A DNA stretch of 64,000 bases from an uncultured Clostridia bacterium (GTDB lineage: Bacteria > Bacillota > Clostridia > TANB77 > CAG-508), in the NCBI GenBank assembly GCA_948805675.1, contig CAQIBN010000009.1, positions 1 to 64,000 on the forward strand, read 5' to 3'. The notes under the pieces are model-generated. The model was not told where the DNA came from and made no database searches. It saw only the letters and a program-made list of their open reading frames with translations. Made by a program: the position numbers and the translations under genes. Shown one piece after another: positions 1 to 8,995 of the stretch. Each line of letters opens with the position of its first letter. The first letter of the stretch is position 1.

Positions 1-360
1 CTGATACTCAGTTGCAATGTGCCACTGTCTACCCTCAACTGGAGACATCTTTGATGCTGTTTCAACCCACCAATTATAGGAATGTCCTGCAGCTGGTCTC
101 TTACCCTTCTGAAAGACAACCATATGGTCGCCAGCCTCAGTTGGGTCATACATTACTCTGTAGAAAGCTTCGAGCGAAGCTTCTTTTACTTCAGCAACAG
201 CTTCAATAAACATATTAATATCTTCATTTGTTGACTTGAAGTTCAGAACTTCATTGAAGAAGCCTTCTTCCTGCGGGTTGATTTTCACGAGTCTATTATC
301 TGCCAAAGTTGTGATTGTTGTAGCCTCTGCCTTTTTTGTGTAATTTCCGAATCCTATCAT
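1..360 (-). CDS. Hypothetical protein, C-terminus beyond window
   Basis: An open frame of 120 codons begins at an ATG (358-360) 7 nt after a perfect AGGAGG and runs off the window edge, so only the N-terminus (MIGFGNYTKK...) is seen. I do not recognise the family. The visible part looks soluble and mixed alpha/beta, with no signal peptide or membrane segment. Base and codon use differ from the rest of the window: CTC, CTG, GTC, CCG and GAG codons are frequent and GC is clearly higher, which suggests recent transfer or a highly expressed gene. It contains TTC-GGA near its start, a CGG out of phase, without disruption. It has its own promoter and a structured leader. Confidence 0.75.
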   Translation of the reverse strand, partial: MIGFGNYTKKAEATTITTLADNRLVKINPQEEGFFNEVLNFKSTNEDINMFIEAVAEVKEASLEAFYRVMYDPTEAGDHMVVFQKGKRPAAGHSYNWWVETASKMSPVEGRQWHIATEYQ

Positions 361-366
361 ACTATT

Positions 367-450
367 ACCTCCTAAGTAATATGCTCTGGAGGTTACGCTA
401 CCCCTCCAGAAAATTGTTTTTAACATTATTTTCTAAAGTTTAAGTAGCGT
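367..450 (-). promoter_or_regulatory. Structured leader with mutually exclusive hairpins near the ribosome binding site
   Basis: On the minus strand, 403-409 (CTGGAGG) pairs perfectly with 386-392 (CCTCCAG). The loop of that hairpin carries GTAGCGT (395-401), complementary to ACGCTAC at 444-450. The CCTCC of the 3' arm can also pair with the ribosome binding site AGGAGG (368-373). A further AGAAAAT/ATTTTCT pair (408-414 with 428-434) lies between. The architecture resembles a translational switch or pseudoknot. The ligand, if any, is unknown and I do not match it to a named riboswitch. Confidence 0.45.
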
Positions 451-470
451 TATAACTTTATGATACTTTA

Positions 471-499
471 ATTGTAGCACATTTTTATGTTAATTGCAA
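471..499 (-). promoter_or_regulatory. SigA-type promoter of the first gene
   Basis: On the minus strand TTGCAA (494-499) and TACAAT (471-476) are separated by exactly 17 nt, with TGTG directly before the -10. Transcription would start near 464 and give a leader of about 100 nt ahead of the gene ending at the window edge. Confidence 0.6.
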
Positions 500-619
500 A
501 TTTGACCCACCTTAGCAACTTGTCAACTTAACATTCTTTACAAAATTACTATTTTCTAAAACAAATCAGAATGACTAACAGTTCTTTATAATGTTAATGT
601 CAAAATATCATTTTATACA

Positions 620-961
620 TTAATCCTCAAGCTCTTTAACTAGGTCTTCTACATCATCAAAAGGTTTACTCACATTTATCCCATTCCAAGTTTCTTCTAT
701 TATTTTTAGTGTTTCTTCATTATATAATTCATCATATGAAGTTTTATTTCTTTCCTCTTAATTTAAGGAATAATACTTAACAAGTTTTATCTTTTTATTT
801 ATGCTCATAGTATCTAAATTATCTAATTGTGGAATAAGAGCCATTAATGTTGCATCTAGTAATTTAATTAATAAATTTTTAGCAGTTTGAGTTTCTGATT
901 CACCTAAACTGTTAACAATATTTTGTATATCTATTATATTTTGTTTCTGTATTTCAATCAT
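620..961 (-). pseudogene. Small gene interrupted by an in-frame TAA
   Basis: An ATG at 961 follows AGAGGTG and opens a 67-residue frame that stops at TAA (758-760). The same frame then continues without interruption for 45 codons to a TAA at 620-622. The second part (DELYNEETLKIIEE...SKPFDDVEDLVKELED) resembles the C-terminal tails of RelB/Phd-type antitoxins. No usable start lies just after the internal stop, so a single gene of about 113 residues broken by one nonsense change is the simplest reading. The 67-residue piece could also be a real small protein. No CGG is involved, unlike the other broken genes here. Confidence 0.4.
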
Positions 962-1177
962 TTTTTGTTCACCTCTATTTTTATTTATTAGTATTATAAA
1001 AAATTATTAAATTTAGTACATTATCCTGATGTAACTATTTTTATTACATTATTAATGGTTTTATATCTCATAATTAAGACTATTGGCTCTTTTATTTATA
1101 TAACAACCTAAAAAATCATTACCTTGTAACATTTCATTTTATCATTTGTCACTACTTATTTTTTATAAGTTAAACTA

Positions 1178-1223
1178 AAAATTGCCAAAACTCCAATTCT
1201 TCTTGGAAATTTTGACAATTTTT
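1178..1223 (-). terminator. Terminator hairpin after spoIIQ
   Basis: ATTGCCAAAA...TTTTGACAAT arms enclose a second TCCAA/TTGGA stem just past the spoIIQ stop. The ends match a hairpin family seen again near 47256, 51081 and 57191. Confidence 0.55.
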
Positions 1224-1225
1224 CT

Positions 1226-2071
1226 TTATTTTATATACATATTAGGGTCAATTTGAACATTATCTTTTAAAATCTCAAAATGCAAATGTGATTCATCTGA
1301 AATCTCAAATGTTGCAGTATTTCCTACTGTTCCTATAGTTTGTCCTTTTTTTACATTCTCTCCTGCAGTTACAAATTCTGCTGTTAGTAAATTAGAGTAA
1401 ACTGTACTAAATCCATTATTATGTTCTATTACTACTGTTAATCCATATCTTGGGTCATTTTTTATAGATTTTATGGTACCTTCCTCTGATGCTTTTACAA
1501 TAGTTGTTTTTTCAGACTTTATATCAATTCCAGCATGTGTCACCCATTCTTTTAATGTATCTGAATATACAAGTTTATCTTTTGCATATTCCTTTATAAC
1601 TTCACCTTCTACAGGCATTGAAAAAACTGGGTCTGCTTTTTTTGTTTCTTGCTTAGATTTTTCTGTATCAGTTACTTGCTTTTCAGTTTTATTAGTTGTA
1701 TCTTTAGAATTTGTTGTTTTAGTAGTAGTTTGTTCTTTTATTTGTTGCACTTCATTTTTTTTGTTATTATTTTTATTTTCTTTTTCTGTATCTACTACTA
1801 ATACATTTGATTGTTCTTTTACTTCATTAACAGATTTTCCAATTTGACTACTTGCTTGTTCAGAAGTTTTATCTACTCCCTCTACTAAACTTGTTATATC
1901 TTTAGAATTCATATCTGCAATTTTAGAACTTTCTGCATTTTTATTTCCATAAATAAAAATTCCAATTGCAAATATAATTACTATTAATGAAATAATTCCT
2001 GCAGATGTATAAAAGGGTTTACTCATACTTGTTTTTTGTATATTTCTCTTTCTTTCTATATCTTTTTTCAT
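1226..2071 (-). CDS. spoIIQ: SpoIIQ-like M23 peptidase-domain protein
   Basis: 281 residues. A membrane anchor at about residues 19-42 is followed by a Lys/Thr/Asn-rich linker (about 60-145) and a C-terminal LytM/M23 domain. The zinc site looks intact: HAGID at about 180 and HLHFE near 266. In clostridial SpoIIQ the first His is kept, whereas in Bacillus it is degenerate. The family sits in the forespore membrane and bridges to SpoIIIAH during engulfment. The gene lies directly downstream of spoIID, as in many Firmicutes, and is preceded by a SigF-like promoter, which supports spoIIQ over a general cell-wall endopeptidase. Confidence 0.8.
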   Translation of the reverse strand: MKKDIERKRNIQKTSMSKPFYTSAGIISLIVIIFAIGIFIYGNKNAESSKIADMNSKDITSLVEGVDKTSEQASSQIGKSVNEVKEQSNVLVVDTEKENKNNNKKNEVQQIKEQTTTKTTNSKDTTNKTEKQVTDTEKSKQETKKADPVFSMPVEGEVIKEYAKDKLVYSDTLKEWVTHAGIDIKSEKTTIVKASEEGTIKSIKNDPRYGLTVVIEHNNGFSTVYSNLLTAEFVTAGENVKKGQTIGTVGNTATFEISDESHLHFEILKDNVQIDPNMYIK

Positions 2072-2105
2072 AAAATAAATTCCTCCTTAATTTTTCTTTA
2101 GTATA

Positions 2106-2133
2106 ATTATTTCCTTTTAAGAGAAATTTATAC
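2106..2133 (-). promoter_or_regulatory. SigF/SigG-like promoter of spoIIQ
   Basis: On the minus strand GTATA (2129-2133), a 14-nt spacer and GGAAATAAT (2106-2114) match the forespore sigma pattern (GYATA and GGnnAnAnT). The site sits about 35 nt before the spoIIQ start. spoIIQ is SigF-dependent in Bacillus, and sigF is encoded nearby. Confidence 0.5.
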
Positions 2134-2358
2134 AAATACAATTAAAAATTATTAGTATTTAACTATTAATCTAAAAGTTTATTAATAGTTTGTTACATTT
2201 TATATTTGTATCTTATTTCTATAACTTAGAAATAAAAGCTTTATAAAGGATTTACAAAAAACATATATATCAAATTTTAGAAAGAGTCTTTTTAATACTA
2301 TTTTATAAAAACATTACACACTTAAGCTCCTAACATAAACACAAAATATATACTAATA

Positions 2359-3378
2359 TTATAATTCTGTTACATCAACTCCAGTATAAAAGTGAGTAAT
2401 TATTTCATCTGAGTTTTTTCCCTGTTTGGCCAAACTATCTGCACCTGTTTGGCTCATTCCAACACCATGACCATATCCAATTACAGAAAATTTTATATTA
2501 TCATCTTTAATTTCCACATTAAAATTTGCAGATTTCAATGTAAAAATACTTCTTACTTCTACACCTGATAAATTTTTATTTCCTATTTTTATAGTTTTTA
2601 CTCTTTTTCCTTCTGTATACTCTAAAATTTTTATTGGATTTTCCTCTTCAAAATTAATAGAAAAATCTTGATATTTTTCTTTCATCTTGTTTATTAACTC
2701 TTTTTTAGAAAGATTCACCTCAGAATTATATTGTGTATAAGAATCTTCTCCTGAAGTTTCTACTGTTTGAAGATATGGATATCCAGAACCTCCCCATACA
2801 TTAATTGGTGCTTCTGTACTTCCTCCACTATTAGAATGAAAAAAAGCATTAATTGGCTCTCCTTTATATGTTATAATTTTACCTTTAGTTTCATTTACAG
2901 CTTGCATTATTTTATTCCAATTACTTTCTCTTTCTGGTTCTTGCCACTTACTTAATCTATCTTGTTTAGATATCCATGCTTGACAACAACTTGAATCATC
3001 ACATATATCTGCTTCACCATGTTTCCCACCATTATGAATTATTTTATAAATTGTATATGTTCTTGCTACAATACTTTGAGCCTTTAAGGCCTCTTTTTCA
3101 AAACTTACAGGCATTTCAGCTGATACTACTCCATACAAATATTCATCTAATTTCATTTCCTCTACATTATTATTTTTTGTATGCAAAACCTTTACAATGT
3201 TATATTTTTTATAATCATATGAAGTTTCATCTACTTTTTGTGTATTTTCTTCTTTATTATATATATGTTCTGATATACTTGATGTTTGTTTATTATCTTC
3301 AAATTTCCTTGTAAATATTATTGGAATTAGAAAGGAAATTAAAATTAATAGCATAATATAGATGGTTAATTTTCGCAT
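2359..3378 (-). CDS. spoIID: Stage II sporulation protein D (lytic transglycosylase)
   Basis: 339 residues. The start is the ATG at 3378, chosen because AGAGGAGGAA lies just before it; a longer frame from 3399 has no such site. An N-terminal membrane anchor (about 4-22) is followed by the SpoIID domain with LDEYLYGVVSAEMP, QSIVARTY, FFHSNSGGSTE and the C-terminal GYGHGVGMSQTGA motif. The enzyme cuts glycan strands during engulfment together with SpoIIP and SpoIIM. It follows sigF with a 10-nt gap and precedes spoIIQ. Confidence 0.92.
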   Translation of the reverse strand: MRKLTIYIMLLILISFLIPIIFTRKFEDNKQTSSISEHIYNKEENTQKVDETSYDYKKYNIVKVLHTKNNNVEEMKLDEYLYGVVSAEMPVSFEKEALKAQSIVARTYTIYKIIHNGGKHGEADICDDSSCCQAWISKQDRLSKWQEPERESNWNKIMQAVNETKGKIITYKGEPINAFFHSNSGGSTEAPINVWGGSGYPYLQTVETSGEDSYTQYNSEVNLSKKELINKMKEKYQDFSINFEEENPIKILEYTEGKRVKTIKIGNKNLSGVEVRSIFTLKSANFNVEIKDDNIKFSVIGYGHGVGMSQTGADSLAKQGKNSDEIITHFYTGVDVTEL

Positions 3379-3388
3379 AATTCCTCCT

Positions 3389-4113
3389 CTATATTGCAAG
3401 CTTAAGTTTCATTGAATTTAATACTTTTTTCTCTATCCTAGATACTTGTACCTGTGTAATTCCTAATACTTTAGCGACTTCACTTTGTGTTTGTCCTTTA
3501 TAATATCTTAATAAAATTAACTCCTTTTCTCTTTCATCTAAATTTTCAATTAATTGTTTTATACAAATTTTATCTACTATAGTATTTGCTTCATTTACAT
3601 TACTACTTATTTTATCTAATAAACTAATTCCTTCATCAGAATCTGAATATGTTTTATCATAAATTGATTCTATTGGATTAAATGCATCTAAAGCTGATGC
3701 TATCTCTTCTTTAGGTATTTTTAATATTTTAGAAATTTCTTCTACTTTTATTTCTTTTCCATTTTTCCTCATATATTCCTTTTGTAATTCTTTAATTTTT
3801 ATTCCTAATTCTTTCATACTTCTACTTACTTTTATTGGTCCATCATCTCTAATAAATCTTTTTATTTCTCCTAAGATATAGGGTACAGCATATGTAGAAA
3901 GTTTAACATCTAAATTTGTATCAAATCTTTTTATTGCTTTTATTAATCCGAAGTGACCCGAATTTGATATAAATCTTCTAATTCATAACCTCTTCCATTA
4001 AATCTTTTTACTATACTCCACACCAAACCCTTATTTTCTTCTACTAATTTAGACATAGCATCTTGATTTCCATTTTGAGCTTTAAATATGTCTTCCATAC
4101 TATTATCGTACAT
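3389..4113 (-). CDS. sigF: Forespore sigma factor SigF, needing two +1 shifts at CGG
   Basis: Third gene of the spoIIA operon. The start at 4113 follows AGGAGAAAAT. Residues 1-51 (MYDNSMEDIF... to EDLYQI) are in frame. An in-phase CGG at 3960-3958 and a second at 3950-3948 each carry one extra C. Reading CGGN as Gly at both gives EDLYQIGSLGLIKAIKRF, the region 2 signature of SigF/SigG, and a 240-residue protein ending in region 4 (TQSEVAKVLGITQVQVSRIEKK). Without recoding, translation stops about four codons later. The neighbouring anti-sigma and anti-anti-sigma genes identify it as SigF rather than SigG. Confidence 0.9.
3948..3950 (-). other. In-frame CGG, second +1 shift site (sigF, Gly55)
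   Basis: TCA-CTT-[C]GGA-TTA, three codons after the first site. Both extra bases must be skipped to enter the frame of the rest of the protein. Confidence 0.85.
3958..3960 (-). other. In-frame CGG, +1 shift site (sigF, Gly52)
   Basis: CAA-ATT-[C]GGG-TCA. 51 codons precede it, so CGG is exactly in phase. Dropping the C gives the conserved Gly of YQIG. Confidence 0.85.
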
Positions 4114-4129
4114 ATTTTCTCCTGCCTTT

Positions 4130-4615
4130 CTATCTTCCTCCTAAATTAGCAAGTTCCATTTCTTCTGTATTTTCTTTTAACTCCTCCTTTTTTATGAACT
4201 TTTTCATAGTAACTTTTGTTCCAAGTCCGAAAACAGATTCAACTGAAACTTCATCCATAAAGCTTTCCATTATTGTAAATCCCATTCCAGACCTTTCTAA
4301 ATTTGGTTTTGAAGTATATAATGGCTTTCTTGCCATTTCTACATTTTCAATACCCTTTCCAGTATCTGAAATTTCTATTTCTATGCAATTTGCAAATATC
4401 TTGCATATTATCTTTACCATTCCATTCATATTTTCATAACCATGAACAATACTATTAGTAACAGCTTCGGAAACTGCAGTTTTTATATCTGCCATTTCTT
4501 CTATAGTTGGGTCTAATTGAGAAGCAAAAGCTGCAACTGATATACGTGCAAATGCTTCATTATTAGATTTACTTAAAAATTCTAATTTCATTTCATTTTC
4601 ATATAAACTCTTCAT
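4130..4615 (-). CDS. spoIIAB: Anti-sigma F factor SpoIIAB
   Basis: 161 residues, a GHKL-fold serine kinase. The N box (AVSEAVTNSIVHGY), G1 (ISDTGKGI) and G2 (SGMGFTIMESF) are visible. It binds SigF in the predivisional cell and phosphorylates SpoIIAA. The start at 4615 follows AAAGGAGA. It lies 16 nt after spoIIAA and 16 nt before sigF. It contains TTC-GGA (CGG out of phase) inside VFGLGTK and remains intact. The tail after about residue 137 is longer than in Bacillus. Confidence 0.95.
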   Translation of the reverse strand: MKSLYENEMKLEFLSKSNNEAFARISVAAFASQLDPTIEEMADIKTAVSEAVTNSIVHGYENMNGMVKIICKIFANCIEIEISDTGKGIENVEMARKPLYTSKPNLERSGMGFTIMESFMDEVSVESVFGLGTKVTMKKFIKKEELKENTEEMELANLGGR

Positions 4616-4631
4616 AGTATTCTCCTTTTTT

Positions 4632-4967
4632 CTATGATACTTTAAATTCTATGTCTTTCCTAATAGGTACTATTTTTAAAACACCACTCATTTCAAATAT
4701 TTTTCTTACACTTGGCTTTACATTTATCATTTCTATACTTCCACCAAATGTTTTTACTATTTTATATCTTCCTATTAACATTCCTATTCCTGCACTATCC
4801 ATAAAAGTAACCATGCCGAAATCAAATATAACTTTTCTAGGCATATATCTCGTAATTTCATTATCAGCTTTCCTCCTTATATCTTCTGTAGTATGATGGT
4901 CGATTTCTTCTGTTATTTGTAACAGTAAAAGCTTGTCCTCTTGAATGTATTTACTATTCAAATTCAC
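4632..4967 (-). CDS. spoIIAA: Anti-sigma F factor antagonist SpoIIAA
   Basis: 111-residue STAS-domain protein. The phosphorylated serine lies in FMDSAGIGMLIGRY (about residue 57). When dephosphorylated it captures SpoIIAB and frees SigF. The start is a GTG (4967) close behind GGAGGAG; an in-frame TTG two codons later has better spacing and is possible. It contains TTC-GGC (CGG out of phase) in DFGMV without any disruption. First gene of the spoIIA operon. Confidence 0.93.
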   Translation of the reverse strand: MNLNSKYIQEDKLLLLQITEEIDHHTTEDIRRKADNEITRYMPRKVIFDFGMVTFMDSAGIGMLIGRYKIVKTFGGSIEMINVKPSVRKIFEMSGVLKIVPIRKDIEFKVS

Positions 4968-5227
4968 ACTCCTCCTTCTTTTGTTTTTTATAATTATAAT
5001 CCCATTTCCATTTTTTTCCTATAGCAAAACATAGGAAGTTTTATCGATTTATGGGAAGTTTTCGACAATATTTACCAAATGTCGTAAGTTCATAAAAAGA
5101 TTGATTACAAAAATGTAGATGCAATTATTTTAGAAAAATAATAGCTGTAATTATAATAAATATTATTCTTTAATATATTTCTAATTTTAGTTTTCATTTT
5201 TCTTTTTTATCTAATCATATCTTCACA

Positions 5228-5258
5228 AAAAAAGAAGCTGTTTTACAACTTCTTTTAT
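5228..5258 (-). terminator. Rho-independent terminator
   Basis: On the minus strand AAAAGAAG and CTTCTTTT flank an 11-nt loop and are followed by a T run. It lies about 25 nt past the decayed HD gene. Confidence 0.6.
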
Positions 5259-5282
5259 ATTGTATATATTTTTTATTTCTAA

Positions 5283-5594
5283 TTAATCTATCATAATATA
5301 CTCTTCACTAAAAAATTTTTTTAATTTTTTATCCTCCGATAATATTTGTGCTGAAATTATTTCATGATTTTTAGCATCTATATGATGACCTATATCATGA
5401 TATGCTGCTATAACATATACCATTTCATAATCAATATTTTATATTGTTTCTGCAAATTGCAAACTTCTTCTAATAACATATTTTATATGATTAATCCCAT
5501 GACCTTTTTCATTTAATTTTTATCCTTCAAATATTTCTTTTTCTATATATTCTTTAATTTCTCTTCTGATATTCTTATTCATGTATACTTCCAT
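5283..5594 (-). pseudogene. HD-domain phosphohydrolase remnant
   Basis: An ATG (5594) after AGGAGAATTG starts 104 codons that match the N-terminal half of small HD hydrolases: KGHGINHIKYVIRRSLQFAE, then VYVIAAYHDIGHHID and KNHEIISAQIL. Two in-frame TAA codons interrupt it (after IFEG and after FAETI). The frame ends at EEYIMID, well before the usual 170-190 residues. It includes TCG-GAG (CGG out of phase). The lesions are nonsense and truncation, so it is a true decaying gene unlike the CGG cases. Confidence 0.75.
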
Positions 5595-5868
5595 TGCAAT
5601 TCTCCTATATTAAAACTTTTGATTTCGACTATATTTTAGTCCTTAATTTATACTATCGCAAATAATTCTTTTCACAGTTAAAGATAAAATTATCTGATTT
5701 ATGATAAATTTCTTTGTTTAATATCTACTTTTCTCTCTTATTATCAATTTTATATTTTCATACTGAATCTATTATAAATTAATTCTTCCATATTGATATT
5801 TTCAAGTTAAATATCTACAATTTTGATAAGCACAAAACTCTCCATCCCTGATTGAGCACTTAGTTAAA

Positions 5869-8502
5869 TTAATTCATTCCTTCTAATCTCTCTACAGTAT
5901 TTTTAAGCATTTCTTTATACTTTTCTAATTTATCCTTTTCCTCTTGAATCTTACTTTCTGGTGCTTTATTTACAAAACCTGGATTAGAAAGCATCTTCTC
6001 AGCTCTTAATACTTCAGCTTGTAACTTTTCTTTTTCTTTTAATAATCTTTCTCTTTCTGCTTCTATATCAACTAAATCTTCAAATGGTATATATAATTCT
6101 AAATCTTTTTGTATAATTGAAAAACTATTTTCTGGAATATTTTCTCTGTTTGATTGTATAACAATTTCACTTCCAAAACCTAATCTTTTAATAAAGCCTT
6201 CACTTTGCTCAATTAAATCATTATATTTTTCTGTTACAAAAATTAATTTTGATTTTTTTGAAGGATGAACATTCATGTTATTTCGTATATTTCTTATTTC
6301 TCCAATAATAGATTTTAAATTTTCTATTTCTTGTTCCTCTAATTCAAAATCAAATTCTTCTTCATATTCAGGCCATTTTGAAATCATTATACTCTCATCA
6401 TTATTATATAACTTAGTATAAATCTCTTCAGTAACAAAAGGCATTATTGGATGTAACATTTTCAAACTGTATTCTAAAACTGTATTCAATGTACCTTGAG
6501 CTTCTTTTCTTGTATTACAATTTTCATCATATAAACGAGTTTTAACAATCTCAATATACCAATCACAAAATTCATTCCAAATAAAATCATATATTTTTTG
6601 TGTTGCAACACCTAAATCATAATTATCAATATTGTTTGATAGTTCTTCTGCTAATTTATTTGCTTTTGATAAAATCCATTTATCTTCTACCTGCAAATTT
6701 GACAAATCAAATTTTCCATTATAATCGTTTAAATTCATTAAAACAAATTTTGAAGCATTCCATAATTTGTTTGCAAAATTAGCACCTTGTTCTACTTTTG
6801 CTGGTATATATCTTATATCATTTCCAAATGATATTCCTAAAACAAGCGAAAATCTTAATGCATCTGCACCAAACTCTTCTACAACTTGTAATGGATCTAC
6901 ACCATTTCCAAGAGTCTTACTCATTTTTCTTCCTAGTTCATCTCTTACCATTCCATGTATTATAACATCTGAAAATGGCTTTTTACCTATATATTCAAGT
7001 CCTGAAAAAATCATTCTTGATACCCATAAAGATATTATATCATAACCTGTTACTAATGTACTAGTTGGATAAAAGGTTTTTAAATCTTCTGTTTCCTCTG
7101 GCCAACCAAGTGTAGAAAAAGTCCATAAAGCAGAACTAAACCATGTGTCTAGTGTATCTTGGTCTTGAACTAATTCATTATATCCACATTCTGCACACTT
7201 TTCTGGCATTTTACTTGCAACATGTATATTACCACATTTTTCACAATAATATGCAGGAATTCTGTGTCCCCAATATAATTGACGAGAAATACACCAATCT
7301 TGTAAGTTCTCCATCCAATTAAAATATGTTTTATCATATTTAGATGGAATAAATCTAATATCACCATTTCTTACTGCTTCTATTGCAGGTTTTGCAAGTT
7401 CTCCCATTTTTACAAACCATTGGTCTGAAATAGTTGGTTCTATAGTTGTTTTACATCTCTCACATTTTGCAACATTATGTGTATAATCTTCTATTTTAAT
7501 TAAAAATCCTAAATCCTTTAACATATCTACTATTACATTTCTTGCTTCATATGCATTCATTCCTTTTACTTCAGGAATCAAATCATTCATTATTAGATTA
7601 CTATCAAAAACTTCTACAAATTCTAAGCTATTTTTTAAACCTGCTTGATAATCATTAGGATCATGAGAAGGCGTTAATTTTACACATCCAGTTCCAAATT
7701 CCATATCAACAAAAGGGTCTGCTATAATTGGAATTTCTTTATTCATAATAGGTAAAATACATTTCTTTCCTATTAAATGTTTAAATCTATCATCTTTAGG
7801 ATTTACAGCAACCCCTGTATCACCAAGCATTGTTTCTGGTCTAGTTGTTGCAACTACTAAATATTCATTCGTATCTTTAATAGGATATTTGATATGCCAA
7901 ATATGTGAAGCCTCTTCTTTATATTCAACCTCTGCATCTGAAATTGATGTTTTACAATTAGGACACCAATTTATCATTCTTTTCCCCTTATATATATAGC
8001 CTTTTTCATATAGTTTCAAAAATACTGTTTCAACAGCTTTAGATAAACCTTCATCTAATGTAAAACGACTTCTCTCCCAATCACAAGAACATCCCATTTT
8101 TCTTTGTTGCTTTTGTATTGTTCCACCATATTCTTTAGTCCAATCCCATGCTTTTTCTAAAAACTCTTCTCTAGTTAAATCAGATTTTTTTCTTCCTTCT
8201 TCTCTTAATTTTTGAACTACTTTCATTTCTGTAGAAATAGCTGCATGGTCTGTACCAGGAAGCCATAAAGTATTAAATCCTTTCATTCTTTTATATCTAA
8301 TTAAAAAGTCTTGTATAGTCGCATCTAATGCATGTCCCATATGAAGTTTTCCTGTAACATTTGGAGGAGGCATCATAATAGAGTAACTTTCCTTTGTCTT
8401 ATCCATACTTGGTTTAAAATATCCCTTTTCCTCCCAAGTTTTGTACAATTCCTCTTCAAATTCTTTTGGATTATACTTTTCATTTAATTCATGATTTCTC
8501 AT
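5869..8502 (-). CDS. valS: Valyl-tRNA synthetase
   Basis: 877 residues, full length. HMGH lies at 54-57 (PPNVTGKLHMGH), the editing domain in the middle, zinc-finger cysteine pairs at about 410-440 and KMSKT near 530. The C-terminal anticodon-binding domain ends in the coiled coil typical of ValRS (LVDIEAERERLLKEKEKL). It charges tRNA-Val. It is controlled by the upstream T-box. Intact, with no in-frame CGG. Confidence 0.97.
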   Translation of the reverse strand: MRNHELNEKYNPKEFEEELYKTWEEKGYFKPSMDKTKESYSIMMPPPNVTGKLHMGHALDATIQDFLIRYKRMKGFNTLWLPGTDHAAISTEMKVVQKLREEGRKKSDLTREEFLEKAWDWTKEYGGTIQKQQRKMGCSCDWERSRFTLDEGLSKAVETVFLKLYEKGYIYKGKRMINWCPNCKTSISDAEVEYKEEASHIWHIKYPIKDTNEYLVVATTRPETMLGDTGVAVNPKDDRFKHLIGKKCILPIMNKEIPIIADPFVDMEFGTGCVKLTPSHDPNDYQAGLKNSLEFVEVFDSNLIMNDLIPEVKGMNAYEARNVIVDMLKDLGFLIKIEDYTHNVAKCERCKTTIEPTISDQWFVKMGELAKPAIEAVRNGDIRFIPSKYDKTYFNWMENLQDWCISRQLYWGHRIPAYYCEKCGNIHVASKMPEKCAECGYNELVQDQDTLDTWFSSALWTFSTLGWPEETEDLKTFYPTSTLVTGYDIISLWVSRMIFSGLEYIGKKPFSDVIIHGMVRDELGRKMSKTLGNGVDPLQVVEEFGADALRFSLVLGISFGNDIRYIPAKVEQGANFANKLWNASKFVLMNLNDYNGKFDLSNLQVEDKWILSKANKLAEELSNNIDNYDLGVATQKIYDFIWNEFCDWYIEIVKTRLYDENCNTRKEAQGTLNTVLEYSLKMLHPIMPFVTEEIYTKLYNNDESIMISKWPEYEEEFDFELEEQEIENLKSIIGEIRNIRNNMNVHPSKKSKLIFVTEKYNDLIEQSEGFIKRLGFGSEIVIQSNRENIPENSFSIIQKDLELYIPFEDLVDIEAERERLLKEKEKLQAEVLRAEKMLSNPGFVNKAPESKIQEEKDKLEKYKEMLKNTVERLEGMN

Positions 8503-8784
8503 TTAATTTCCCCCTTTATAAATTTTTATCTAATTTAAATTTTATACTGTATCCTTAAATTACCAAAATAGTTCATATTATTTCTAAATCTTAGTTTGAA
8601 TAGTACCATCTAAAAAATTATATCTTTTAGAATATAGTCACATGATATTGATATATTTTATTTAGACAACTTAAAAGATAAATTGTCACATTGATAGAGT
8701 AATTTTTCTTATAATACATACTTTTATAATGTAACTTATACTTGATTATAACTTATTACTAATAAGAATAATTTTTAAATCATC

Positions 8785-8995
8785 AAAAAAGTCCTCTTAC
8801 CCTAATATAAGGGCGAGGACTTAACTTTTCGCGGTACCACCTTAATTACTAATTAAAATTTTAGTATCTTTAAAGCATATAACGTATGCCAAACGGATAT
8901 ACCTACTATGTCTTCAATATATCAACAAAAAAGCTACCTTCAATTTTCTTTTCTATAAGAAGCTCTCAGCATACTACTTCTTTTCTCTTATCTAG
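8785..8995 (-). ncRNA. T-box leader of valS
   Basis: On the minus strand the T-box sequence AAGGTGGTACCGCG (8843-8830) is followed by a terminator (GTCCTC...GAGGAC stem, 8791-8820) and a T run. Upstream sequence to about 8995 would form stem I. A GUA in CATAGTAGG is a possible valine specifier, but I could not fold stem I with confidence. Uncharged tRNA-Val would stabilise the antiterminator. Confidence 0.85.

Noticed and set aside
12..209. 65-codon plus-strand frame at the window start
   Set aside because: Antisense to a better-supported minus-strand gene with a strong ribosome binding site and promoter.
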